Positions 19,396 to 26,588 of a DNA stretch of 64,000 nt are shown in pieces. Position 1 is the stretch's first letter. Every line of letters begins with the position of its first letter. Source of the stretch: Paenibacillus montanisoli. GTDB lineage: Bacteria; Bacillota; Bacilli; Paenibacillales; Paenibacillaceae. Location of the stretch: assembly GCF_003268025.1 (NCBI RefSeq), contig NZ_QLUW01000002.1, positions 992,001 to 1,056,000 of the forward strand, in the 5' to 3' direction. Under the pieces are notes generated by a model. That model was not told the origin of the DNA, did not search any database, and saw only the letters and a list, made by a program, of their open reading frames with translations. A program made the translations under genes and the position numbers.

Positions 19396-20871
19396 ATGAA
19401 TGCTATGGATCATACCCGGACCCCGCTGTTTACCGCCCTATGCGAACATGCGGCCAACAACCCTGTACAGTTTCACATTCCCGGACATAAAAAAGGACTA
19501 GGCAGCGACTCTGAATTTCGCGAATTCATCGGCGACAATGCGTTGTCGATTGACCTCATAAATATTGCTCCGCTGGATGACCTGCACCAACCGACCGGCG
19601 TCATCGAAGAAGCCCAGAAACTGGCAGCAGATGCTTTCGGTGCTGATTATACCTTTTTTTCGGTACAAGGAACAAGCGGCGCCATCATGACCATGATTCT
19701 GACCGTCTGCAAGCCGGGAGATAAAATCATCGTGCCCCGTAACGTGCATAAATCGATTATGTCGGCCATTATTTTCGCCGGCGCACGCCCGGTCTTCATC
19801 TCGCCTGCCCGTGACTCCAATCTCGGGATCGATCACGGCATTACGACGCGCGCGGTGAAGCGCGCGCTCGATCGCCATCATGACGCGAAAGCCGTTCTCG
19901 TGATCAACCCGACCTATTACGGCATTTGCGCCGACTTGAAGGAAATCGTGGAGCTCGTGCACAGCTACGACATTCCGGTCCTTGTCGACGAAGCGCATGG
20001 CGTGCTCATTCATTTCCACGAGAAGCTGCCGATGTCGGCGATGCAAGCCGGCGCGGATATGGCTGCGACAAGCGTTCACAAGCTCGGCGGCTCCATGACG
20101 CAGAGCTCCGTGCTAAATGTGCGCAACGGGCGGATCAACCCGCAGCGCGTGCAAACGATTATCAGCATGCTAACGACGACGTCGACGTCGTACATCCTGC
20201 TCTCCTCGCTTGATACGTCTCGCCGCAACTTGGCGATTAACGGTCATGACATTGCGGAACGCGCCATCGAGCTTGCGCAACTCGCGCGTACGGAAATTAA
20301 CAAGATGCCGGGCCTCTACTGCATCGGCGAAGAAATTCTCGGCGGCGAGGCGACTTATGATTACGATCCGACCAAGCTGGCCGTTCACGTCCGCCATCTG
20401 GGCATGACCGGCTACGAGGTGGAGAATTGGCTGCGCGAGCACTACAACATTGAAGTTGAGCTCAGCGATATGTATAACATTCTCGCGCTTGTAACGCCGG
20501 GCGACACGTCGGATTCCGTCGGAACGCTGCTCACGGCGCTTCGCGATCTGTCCGAGCAGCACCATGCGAATGAGTCGAATGAGCTTGTGGTGAAGATTCC
20601 TGAAATCCCGCACCTCTCCCTCACTCCGCGCGAAGCGTTCTACTCGGAAACCGAAGTGGTGCCGTTCAAGGAATCGGCCGGACGCATTATCGCCGAATTC
20701 ATTTACGTCTACCCGCCGGGCATTCCGATTCTGCTTCCGGGCGAGGTCATCTCCCAGACGAATATCGATTATATCGTCGATCACGTCGAGGTCGGCCTGC
20801 CGGTGAAAGGTCCAGAAGATCGCAGCATTCAATTCGTAAAGGTTATCGTAGAGGAAGAAGCCATTTCATAG
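19396..20871 (+). CDS. speA: Arginine decarboxylase, SpeA type
   Basis: A 491-residue PLP-dependent decarboxylase of the short Orn/Lys/Arg family. Length and sequence closely follow B. subtilis SpeA (490 residues), which makes agmatine from arginine for polyamine synthesis. Visible hallmarks are QFHIPGHKKG near the N-terminus, FGADYTFFSVQGTSGAIMTM, LVDEAHGVLIHFH, and the PLP lysine in ATSVHKLGGSMTQSS (about residue 230). ATG 19396 has GAAAGG just upstream; an ATG nine bases later is possible. It is monocistronic with a clear promoter and terminator. Lysine or ornithine as substrate cannot be excluded by sequence alone. Confidence 0.93.
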   Translation: MNAMDHTRTPLFTALCEHAANNPVQFHIPGHKKGLGSDSEFREFIGDNALSIDLINIAPLDDLHQPTGVIEEAQKLAADAFGADYTFFSVQGTSGAIMTMILTVCKPGDKIIVPRNVHKSIMSAIIFAGARPVFISPARDSNLGIDHGITTRAVKRALDRHHDAKAVLVINPTYYGICADLKEIVELVHSYDIPVLVDEAHGVLIHFHEKLPMSAMQAGADMAATSVHKLGGSMTQSSVLNVRNGRINPQRVQTIISMLTTTSTSYILLSSLDTSRRNLAINGHDIAERAIELAQLARTEINKMPGLYCIGEEILGGEATYDYDPTKLAVHVRHLGMTGYEVENWLREHYNIEVELSDMYNILALVTPGDTSDSVGTLLTALRDLSEQHHANESNELVVKIPEIPHLSLTPREAFYSETEVVPFKESAGRIIAEFIYVYPPGIPILLPGEVISQTNIDYIVDHVEVGLPVKGPEDRSIQFVKVIVEEEAIS

Positions 20872-20899
20872 TTCTGCTAAAGCGTGCATGTTTCTCACT

Positions 20900-20946
20900 A
20901 GTCCCCGGTCTTATACGCCTCAGCGTGTATGCTTCGGGGACTTTTT
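20900..20946 (+). terminator. Terminator after speA
   Basis: AGTCCCCGG pairs with TCGGGGACT with further pairing of ATACGC/GCGTGT, followed by TTTTT. Confidence 0.85.
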
Positions 20947-20977
20947 GCGCAACTTCCAGCCTCTCATTTGGCTCTTA

Positions 20978-21006
20978 TTGTCAATCCTTTTTCAGAATGC
21001 TATGAT
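20978..21006 (+). promoter_or_regulatory. Promoter of DUF1885 gene
   Basis: TTGTCA (20978-20983), 17 bases, TATGAT (21001-21006), placed 20 bases before the start codon. Confidence 0.75.
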
Positions 21007-21025
21007 GTGGAAGGGGGTGGGCATA

Positions 21026-21445
21026 ATGGGTCAAAGCGCTTACATTAAATTTGTGCAAGGTTCGGCAGTCGAACGTCTCAGCCTCGATGAGGTGAAGGAA
21101 AGGCTGGGCCGCTACCGGGAACAGACCTCGTTAACGGGCCGGCAGCTTGGATGGGACTACACGGAATCCGCATTTCCTTATACGGTTGAAACGAAGCCGG
21201 GGGAAGAGAATCGGTGGTTTTATTTGAAGGGCACCTCGCCGCAGTATAACTACATTTTATTTGGCGTCGGCTCGCAAGAGGTCGGCGATCAGTCCGTTTC
21301 GCATGTGCAGGTTGTGCTTCCGGATTCGGCCACGCATGGCGATAAATCCAAAGCCAACGAGCTTTGCAAATACTTTGCGAAGCACCTGAAGGCCGAATTG
21401 ACGATGTTTAACGGCAGAACCATTTACTATAATCCTCGCAAGTAA
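21026..21445 (+). CDS. DUF1885 family protein
   Basis: A 139-residue cytoplasmic protein of a Bacillales-restricted family (DUF1885). ATG 21026 (MGQSAYIKFVQGS) follows AAGGGGG by eight bases; the frame extends further 5' but passes through the promoter. The body is mixed alpha/beta with YREQTSLTGRQLGWDYTESA and HVQVVLPDSATHGDKSKANE. No catalytic motif is seen and the function is unknown. It is a single-gene unit with its own promoter and a terminator. Confidence 0.85.
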   Translation: MGQSAYIKFVQGSAVERLSLDEVKERLGRYREQTSLTGRQLGWDYTESAFPYTVETKPGEENRWFYLKGTSPQYNYILFGVGSQEVGDQSVSHVQVVLPDSATHGDKSKANELCKYFAKHLKAELTMFNGRTIYYNPRK

Positions 21446-21450
21446 ACGAC

Positions 21451-21487
21451 AAAAAAAACTCCGAGCCGCTAGGGCATCGGAGTTTTT
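21451..21487. terminator. Bidirectional terminator
   Basis: AAAAAACTCCGA ... TCGGAGTTTTT hairpin between the convergent DUF1885 and DUF1292 genes. Confidence 0.9.
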
Positions 21488-21518
21488 CATTTGAAACGCA
21501 AAGGGCCGGTTCGGCACC

Positions 21519-21818
21519 CTAGCCTTCATTCTCGCTTCTTGCGATTTCTTCATAGATCTTCGTGACGCGTTCCCATTCAGCATCATCTTCGATACCTACC
21601 AGGAAAGCTTCGCCGTCTTCTTCCTCGATACGGAAAATAACGCCGTCAGCTTCCGGATCGTTGCGGTCGAGCAGTACGGAATACACTTGATCTTCAGATT
21701 CAAACGTAAATACCATGACCATTTCACGCTCAATGCCTTCTTCGTCAGTGACAAGGAATACGTGTTCTTCGTGATCATGATCGTGGTTGCAATTCTCATC
21801 ATGCACGTGATCGCTCAT
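21519..21818 (-). CDS. DUF1292 family protein (YrzB-like)
   Basis: A 99-residue acidic protein. The DUF1292 core (about residues 20-90) has the pattern VTDEEGIEREMVMVFTFESE and VYSVLLDRNDPEADGVIFRI. The N-terminus is unusual in being histidine-rich (HVHDENCNHDHDHEEH), a possible metal-binding tail. In many Firmicutes this family is encoded near alaS, yrrK and yrzL; here it stands alone. The function is unknown. Confidence 0.88.
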   Translation of the reverse strand: MSDHVHDENCNHDHDHEEHVFLVTDEEGIEREMVMVFTFESEDQVYSVLLDRNDPEADGVIFRIEEEDGEAFLVGIEDDAEWERVTKIYEEIARSENEG

Positions 21819-21891
21819 TGGTTACCCTCATTTCCATTGATGATTCATTCCCTCGTATCGTATCATGGAACATCTCCATGGTCAAACGAAA

Positions 21892-21918
21892 GCGCTGCAA
21901 CCGTTCGGGTTGCAGCGC
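21892..21918 (-). terminator. Terminator of stalk-domain gene
   Basis: Perfect 11-bp arms GCGCTGCAACC/GGTTGCAGCGC with a 5-base loop lie ten bases after the stop of the minus-strand gene and are followed by TTTCGTTT. Confidence 0.75.
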
Positions 21919-21928
21919 CTCTCTATTG

Positions 21929-22498
21929 CTATGAGGTTTTGGCCGTGATCGTCTTCTCGGAAACCGGTTTCCACTCTTCGCTGCCGGCCATCTTCATGTA
22001 AAACTTGATCGTATATTTGCCCGCCGTATCGAACGTATAGGTCGTGTCGTCAGTCCGATACCAGAAATTATCTTTTTCGATCGTAACGTTCTTCGATTGA
22101 ATCAAGGACTCATTGCCTTGAGGGTCCTCGATCGTTACCTTCACTGCGGAAATATCGGTCAGCAGATTATCGATTTGCGCAAATACTTTGAACGTGATCC
22201 GGTTGCCTTTCACGACATTGCCGAAAATCGTAGAGTCCTGGAACAAAAACATGTGCACGTTCGGCTTATACAGCGTAACCTTCTTCGTGTCTTCATCCCA
22301 GAGAACGATCGATTGCAGCGTATTCGCGATCTGGCGAACCGCTAAATACGTTTTGCCGTCAGTAAGCATGCCTGCGTCGTCCAGCTCATTCCCGTTCACG
22401 ATGACCCGTACCCGTTGCGAGGCGGAATCCGCGAAGAGCATCGTGCCACCCCACAGCGACAACACTAACGTCAAAATGAAAAGCTTTCTGAACTTCAT
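21929..22498 (-). CDS. Secreted copper-amine-oxidase-like stalk-domain protein
   Basis: A 189-residue exported protein with a signal peptide (about residues 1-24, cleavage near FADSASQ). One stalk repeat follows (VIVNGNELDDAGMLTDGKTY, LAVRQIANTLQSIVLWDEDTKKVTLY). Residues about 90-185 form a beta-rich domain with a pattern seen in Ig-like domains (FDTAGKYTIKFYMK). It belongs to the same broad group as the 5.7 kb and 58.0 kb genes. A structural or cell-envelope role is likely; no enzyme activity is indicated. Confidence 0.8.
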   Translation of the reverse strand: MKFRKLFILTLVLSLWGGTMLFADSASQRVRVIVNGNELDDAGMLTDGKTYLAVRQIANTLQSIVLWDEDTKKVTLYKPNVHMFLFQDSTIFGNVVKGNRITFKVFAQIDNLLTDISAVKVTIEDPQGNESLIQSKNVTIEKDNFWYRTDDTTYTFDTAGKYTIKFYMKMAGSEEWKPVSEKTITAKTS

Positions 22499-22668
22499 GG
22501 CAGCAAACCCTCCGTCCGTTTATCTGGATGTATGGTTATACTCACCAAGTCGTCCAAAGTTGCGCCAGTACAAAAAAATTTTTCCTTGCCAAAACTTGTC
22601 ATAATATGCTGGAATCTGCGCTTTCCTGGGAAATACTAATTGGGGAATAATCGGTTCGGTTTAATCCG

Positions 22669-22869
22669 TTAGACGTACGTTTTGGTCAAAATGCACGGAA
22701 CGCCTTGCCCCACTGCTCCCGGCTTTCGCATGCTTTCGTAATAGCGCATTCCTCTTGCGCACGGCGTCTTGCAAACCTTGCATGTGTCTGACAGAACGAG
22801 CTTCATTACCGCCTGTTTGCGGTCAGTCGTTTTCTTCTTCTTCTTAACGGTTTTACCTTTGCCAGCCAT
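22669..22869 (-). CDS. Small lysine-rich, cysteine-containing protein
   Basis: A 66-residue protein starting MAGKGKTVKKKKK. A very basic N-terminal tail is followed by DRKQAVMKLVLSDTCKVCKT, then CARGMRYY and a final cysteine (VPCIL). The CxxC-x4-C arrangement could bind a metal, and the basic tail could contact nucleic acid. The frame stays open upstream, but the ATG at 22869 is the most natural start. No family name can be given. It stands divergent from the metallo-hydrolase gene. Confidence 0.6.
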   Translation of the reverse strand: MAGKGKTVKKKKKTTDRKQAVMKLVLSDTCKVCKTPCARGMRYYESMRKPGAVGQGVPCILTKTYV

Positions 22870-23041
22870 ATCGATCCCGCACCTGCCCATCTTCGCATTC
22901 CGTTCATAGCTATCGTATGTGCAGGTAGGCAAGTGTGTGCTTGGCTGTCGTTTGCTGATGAAATTTGAGAGGTTTTTCTTTCCATTCAGGAAGTGAAATG
23001 ATAAATTGAAAGATATCGTACCGCTTAGGGAGGATGCCCGA

Positions 23042-23767
23042 TTGGATATTCAAATGCTCGGAACGGGCAGCGCGTTTGCCAAAACCTATTTCAACAACAA
23101 CGCGCTATTCTATACAGATCGACATACCCTATTGCTCGACTGCGGCATCACCGCGCTGCTCTCGCTGCATCAGCTTGGTAAATCCGTCAACGAGATTGAC
23201 GCCCTTCTGATCAGCCATATCCATGCCGACCATATCGGCGGTTTGGAGGAGCTTGCTTTCCAAATGAAGTTTATCTTCAAGCGCAAGCTGACGCTCTACA
23301 TCCATGAATCTTTAGTACGCTCCCTCTGGGAAAGCTCCTTGAAGGGCGGGCTGCTGCAGGATGAATGCGCCTCGCTGGAGGACTATTTCGATGTAAGGCC
23401 GCTGCAGACCGGTGTAAAGACCGAGCTGCTGCCCGGGTTTGCTGTCGAAGCGATCCGTACCGAACACATTCCGAATAAGCTAAGCTACTCCTTCTTGATT
23501 AACGATACCTTCTTCTATTCCGCGGATATGAGGTTCAATCCCGAGCTGCTGGATAGGCTGGTCAAAAACGGCGTACAGACGATCTTCCACGATTGCCAGC
23601 TGAAGCCGCCGGGCGCCGTGCATACGACATTAGACGAGCTGCTGTCGCTGCCGCAATCCGTTCAAGAACATGTCTGGCTGATGCACTATGATGACAGCAA
23701 AGCGGCATACGAAGGCAAGACAGGCGTCATGCGCTTTGTCGAACAACATAAACGGTATACCTTTTAA
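23042..23767 (+). CDS. MBL-fold metallo-hydrolase
   Basis: A 241-residue metallo-beta-lactamase-fold protein of the RNase Z/phosphodiesterase-like group. The zinc motif HIHADHIGG is at about residue 57, and later ligands are probably HIPNK (about 142), DMRF and HDCQL. The start is probably the TTG at 23042 (LDIQMLGTGSAF), which has GGGAGG eight bases upstream; an earlier TTG at 23006 and an ATG at 23054 are alternatives. The fold's substrates vary widely (tRNA 3' ends, cyclic nucleotides, lactones), and nothing here narrows them. A terminator follows. Confidence 0.88.
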   Translation: MDIQMLGTGSAFAKTYFNNNALFYTDRHTLLLDCGITALLSLHQLGKSVNEIDALLISHIHADHIGGLEELAFQMKFIFKRKLTLYIHESLVRSLWESSLKGGLLQDECASLEDYFDVRPLQTGVKTELLPGFAVEAIRTEHIPNKLSYSFLINDTFFYSADMRFNPELLDRLVKNGVQTIFHDCQLKPPGAVHTTLDELLSLPQSVQEHVWLMHYDDSKAAYEGKTGVMRFVEQHKRYTF

Positions 23768-23779
23768 TGCCATAAAATA

Positions 23780-23814
23780 AAAAGCCCGCTGCTCTGAACT
23801 GCAGCGGGCTTTTG
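23780..23814. terminator. Bidirectional terminator
   Basis: AAAGCCCGCTGC pairs perfectly with GCAGCGGGCTTT between convergent genes. Confidence 0.9.
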
Positions 23815-23823
23815 TCGTTCTTA

Positions 23824-24093
23824 TTAGAAGTTCGGCAGCTGATCCAGATTATTAGTCGGATCCCCGTCCGCATCGCCGCGAATGTAATGGCCGCCATCTT
23901 TTCCTTTAAACACATTGACTCCTGCCAGCGTGCCGTTGTTCGCTTCGGCAAGAGCTTGCTCATAATTCAGCACACGGCCTGATGAAGTCTTAAAAGCCGT
24001 TAAATCGCCATCGCCGTTTTTTTGCGTAGCCACGATCGTTTCACGCGTACCGCCGGCCTGAACGCCTTGCTGCTCCATTCCTGCATCGAACAT
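23824..24093 (-). CDS. DUF3892 domain protein
   Basis: An 89-residue protein matching the DUF3892 family. The pattern is a short lead, ETIVATQKNGDGDLTAFKTS, SGRVLNYEQALAEANNGTLA, then GVNVFKGKDGGHYIRGDADG. A strong AAGGAGG site precedes the ATG. The family is common and often repeated in spore-formers, and its function is unknown. It is monocistronic and converges on the MBL gene. Confidence 0.85.
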   Translation of the reverse strand: MFDAGMEQQGVQAGGTRETIVATQKNGDGDLTAFKTSSGRVLNYEQALAEANNGTLAGVNVFKGKDGGHYIRGDADGDPTNNLDQLPNF

Positions 24094-24164
24094 TCTTGTA
24101 ATCCTCCTTTGCGATAGTCGCCAAAGTAGGATAGCTCACCATTCGCTTAAATATACATCTGAAA

Positions 24165-24207
24165 GCCAAAAAAATCCGGAGTGTCCTTGTCGGACACTGC
24201 CGGATTT
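24165..24207 (-). terminator. Terminator of putative lipoprotein gene
   Basis: AATCCGG...CCGGATT with inner GTGTCC/GGACAC, followed by TTTTTTT on the minus strand. Confidence 0.85.
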
Positions 24208-24463
24208 ATGGGTTGTTTTCCTCATGAAGCGGAGGTTTATACTGGCGCGAGCTTGACGCGCCCGGTAATGCCGGTGTCAATCCCCTCGATTTATTTGGCG
24301 AGTCATAGACATCACTGAACACCGACCGCGTTGTTGGATAAACCGTTCCTATCACGCTCTCCGTTTGAACAGTTCTTTTGGCAGAGACCGTGACCGAAGC
24401 ATGCTGCTGCAAGCATCCGGAGCAAATCACCAGACAACAAACAGCGCCAATCGCCCTTCTCAA
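24206..24463 (-). CDS. Putative small lipoprotein
   Basis: An 85-residue frame beginning at a TTG with AGGGAG eight bases upstream. The first 17 residues, MRRAIGAVCCLVICSGC, read as a lipoprotein signal with a lipobox-like end (ICSGC) and a probable lipidated Cys17. The mature part is polar, proline-rich and without recognisable domains. The terminator exactly at its end supports a real gene. The function is unknown. Confidence 0.5.
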   Translation of the reverse strand: MRRAIGAVCCLVICSGCLQQHASVTVSAKRTVQTESVIGTVYPTTRSVFSDVYDSPNKSRGLTPALPGASSSRQYKPPLHEENNP

Positions 24464-24538
24464 CTATACCACTCCCTAGAGGTTGCCATCTTGGGACTAG
24501 TATACCCGAGCCGTTTCCGATGCAAACTTGCGCCGTGT

Positions 24539-24703
24539 TTACCGCTTTGATTTCGCTTCCGGCGGCAGCTTCCTCCTCCAAACGAAGGCTTCATCGTAAG
24601 CAACCGAGTCATGGATCACCACTTTGGCCACACATACGCACACCGTACCGACGATACCGAACAATCCAACCAACCACACCGCCAAATGGGCAGCTTCCGC
24701 CAC
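24539..24703 (-). CDS. Possible small membrane protein
   Basis: A 54-residue frame from a GTG (24703) with AAAGGCGGG upstream. It has one hydrophobic stretch (AVWLVGLFGIVGTVCVCVAK) followed by a charged tail (DEAFVWRRKLPPEAKSKR). The hydrophobic/charged layout looks protein-like, but there is no homology evidence and no terminator of its own. It may be spurious. Confidence 0.3.
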   Translation of the reverse strand: MAEAAHLAVWLVGLFGIVGTVCVCVAKVVIHDSVAYDEAFVWRRKLPPEAKSKR

Positions 24704-24788
24704 TAGACAACCCGCCTTTCCAAGGATAGACGCTTGAGTACACTTTATGCGGGTTTGCATGCATTTAGAATATTTTATCGTAAACCTG

Positions 24789-24817
24789 TTGACTTCCTTT
24801 AGATCGTCTGATATATT
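24789..24817 (+). promoter_or_regulatory. tRNA promoter
   Basis: TTGACT (24789-24794), 17 bases, TATATT (24812-24817), about 44 bases before the tRNA. Confidence 0.75.
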
Positions 24818-24860
24818 ATTACTTGTCGCTAGCAAAACACGAAAGAGAAACACACCATAT

Positions 24861-24936
24861 GATCTGGTAGCTCAGCTGGGAGAGCACTATCTTGACAGGG
24901 TAGGGGTCACAGGTTCGAACCCTGTCCAGATCACCA
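24861..24936 (+). tRNA. tRNA-Val (GAC)
   Basis: All arms can be drawn: acceptor GATCTGG/CCAGATC, D stem GCTC/GAGC, anticodon stem CTATC/GGTAG with loop TTGACAG, and T arm ACAGG-TTCGAAC-CCTGT. The 3' ACCA is encoded. The anticodon GAC reads GUC and GUU valine codons. The gene is 76 bases, single, with its own promoter and terminator. It forms the boundary between compact genes upstream and about 1.6 kb of degraded sequence downstream, as expected of a tRNA used as an integration site. Confidence 0.97.
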
Positions 24937-24950
24937 TAACTTAAACGTCC

Positions 24951-24980
24951 AAACCCGCGGAAACGCTGGTTTTTTTCTTT
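24951..24980 (+). terminator. Terminator of tRNA-Val
   Basis: AAACC-CGCG-GAAA-CGC-TGGTTT hairpin followed by TTTTTTT. Confidence 0.75.
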
Positions 24981-25164
24981 TGTCTGCTGGAAGCTACACA
25001 CCAGTGCCAATGCGAGTTGATGCGAATCTGATGCGAATCGTTATTTTTACTGCGTACGTAAGTATATTTTATACTTCTAAATAGGCCTTTTATCAATGAC
25101 ATCTATGACAAGCGCCCAACCCCTTGATACTTCTGGGATTGAGTCGTTTTTTATGTCTTAGTTG

Positions 25165-25267
25165 CTATGACAGGATTATGACGGTGAAATACGAAAAAGC
25201 CCTAAACCCCATGGTATCACTGGGTTGTGGGCTTTCAGCATTTTTTCATAGTACTATGACAGGATTA
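25165..25267. repeat. 14-bp direct repeats flanking a terminator-like hairpin
   Basis: CTATGACAGGATTA occurs at 25165-25178 and again at 25254-25267, with a shorter CTATGACA near 25106. Between the copies is a hairpin (AAAGCCC...GGGCTTT). Together with three GATGCGA/AATGCGA copies around 25007-25040, this looks like a remnant of an attachment or mobile-element end next to the tRNA. Confidence 0.5.
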
Positions 25268-25543
25268 CACTAATTTGACCCGGCAACGAACTCGATGATA
25301 AACCAGCTATCTCGTTCCCATACCTGCTCCTGCAACTTCGTAGCCATCCGCACTTCACTGTTGCTCACCGCAAAATGTACCAATGCTCCGCTCGGAAAAT
25401 TCAGCAATGGTTCGGAAGGCTTGCCCTTTGGACGGGGATCGCGGTCGAATCGATACTGTTCCACAACGTACCTGCCGTACTACGCGCAATCGGTTGGCTT
25501 CATATTTCTCCTGCAGGTCCGGGTTCATCGCCAACGCGGGCAA
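25268..25543 (-). pseudogene. Frameshifted gene fragment of unknown family
   Basis: Two adjoining minus-strand frames look like pieces of one protein. The upstream frame reads MPALAMNPDLQEKYEANRLR from a TTG at 25543. The other, after a frame change near 25460, continues VVEQYRFDRDPRPKGKPSEP and later ALVHFAVSNSEVRMATKLQE to a stop at 25270. Neither alone has a convincing ribosome site. It lies in the tRNA-adjacent scar, and no family could be assigned. Confidence 0.4.
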
Positions 25544-25555
25544 GGTCTTTTTGTT

Positions 25556-25825
25556 TTAGCGCCAGCGCTCTAATTTTTTTAAAAACTTTTTTGTATACAT
25601 TTTATTAAGAAAAAATTTTTCAATCCTATTCATATCTGATTCCTGAAACTTTTTTAAACTGAATGCATAAAATTCATCGAATGAGGCATCAGGATGCACC
25701 CATTCGCCGTTTTGGTAGCAATGGTGACAGTATTTCTCGGACGGTGTCCCGCCTTTTTCCGTTCCAAATTCGCCCGACTTTTTCATGGGCATTCCACAGC
25801 TTTGACACTGGTTTAGTTTTGCCAT
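25556..25825 (-). CDS. Zinc-ribbon domain protein
   Basis: An 89-residue protein with a putative zinc ribbon at its N-terminus: QCQSCGMPMKKSGEFGTEKG followed by KYCHHCYQNGEWVHPDA, giving CxxC...CxxC, and then a helical lysine-rich tail. This matches the 'putative zinc ribbon' family found as stand-alone proteins or attached to regulators and enzymes. The ATG at 25825 follows AGGAGG by seven bases, so it beats the in-frame upstream ATGs. It is lower in GC than its surroundings, consistent with acquired DNA. Its role is unknown. Confidence 0.8.
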   Translation of the reverse strand: MAKLNQCQSCGMPMKKSGEFGTEKGGTPSEKYCHHCYQNGEWVHPDASFDEFYAFSLKKFQESDMNRIEKFFLNKMYTKKFLKKLERWR

Positions 25826-26058
25826 TTTCATTCCTCCTATTTTACTAAATTTTGAATTTGACTTCATCCCCATTTACCCGTTAAAACTGATTCTTCGATG
25901 CACATCTATCTTATTCCTCTTATCTAGGAAATCAAGAAAATGGTCCTTATTGGTGATTCCATTAATAAAACCTCTCCTATTTTTTATTTTGTTATCCATC
26001 TCGACTATCATATAATTTGTTCAAGTTGGTTTCTCAGTAAACTGCCCGTTCGTATTAT

Positions 26059-26093
26059 GAGGTCAGCCAGTTTTTACTGGTTGACCTCTTTTA
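26059..26093 (+). terminator. Terminator-like hairpin without a clear upstream gene
   Basis: GAGGTCA-CCAGT/ACTGG-TGACCTC around TTTT, followed by TTTTATCTTT on the plus strand. No plus-strand gene precedes it, so it may be left over from a lost gene. The rest of 25826-26246 shows no convincing gene. Confidence 0.5.
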
Positions 26094-26246
26094 TCTTTAG
26101 CCTAGTACCTCATCGTTCTCATAAACTCCGCGAGTAGTCGAGCAGCTGGTACATTCGCTGCCTAGCATTATTCGTCCACGCGATCGGGCTGCTTATTATG
26201 CTGTTACATCATTCAAATCGGATAAAAGAGTGTTCCAATATTCGGA

Positions 26247-26417
26247 TTAAACGATTCCTTCGGCTTCATGTAATACACGTTTGTCGTGATAGATGACATG
26301 ATAGCCGCACAACGCCAAGTTCAGGAATCGTCCAATTTCTCTCCGGCTGTCTGCCTATCGCGCTTGCAGCGTAGCGTCGATTTTGTGGTATTCGGTCGAT
26401 TTGAGCCGTACCTTCAT
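26247..26417 (-). pseudogene. Remnant ORF with one internal stop
   Basis: One frame of 57 codons reads MKVRLKSTEYHKIDATLQAR, then a TAG, then ADSRREIGRFLNLALCGYHV and on to HEAEGIV and a TAA. The protein-like composition on both sides of a single stop suggests a decayed gene. No ribosome site precedes the ATG. The family is not recognised. Confidence 0.35.
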
Positions 26418-26588
26418 ACAACGGAGGAACTAGAGAAAAAGTAAGAGTTCCAGAACGAGGTTGCCCATGATGCTCTGCATTATTTCTGCCACTAAAGTTC
26501 TCCACCCTTGAGTAAAAATGTTTACCATAACATTCGCCCACCTTCTCCTTAGAAAATGGTGGGCGAATTGCTTGTTCTTATGTGGCGA

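Noticed and set aside
24937-26588. Intact insertion sequence or integrase
   Set aside because: No transposase or recombinase motifs or terminal inverted repeats could be identified; only debris.
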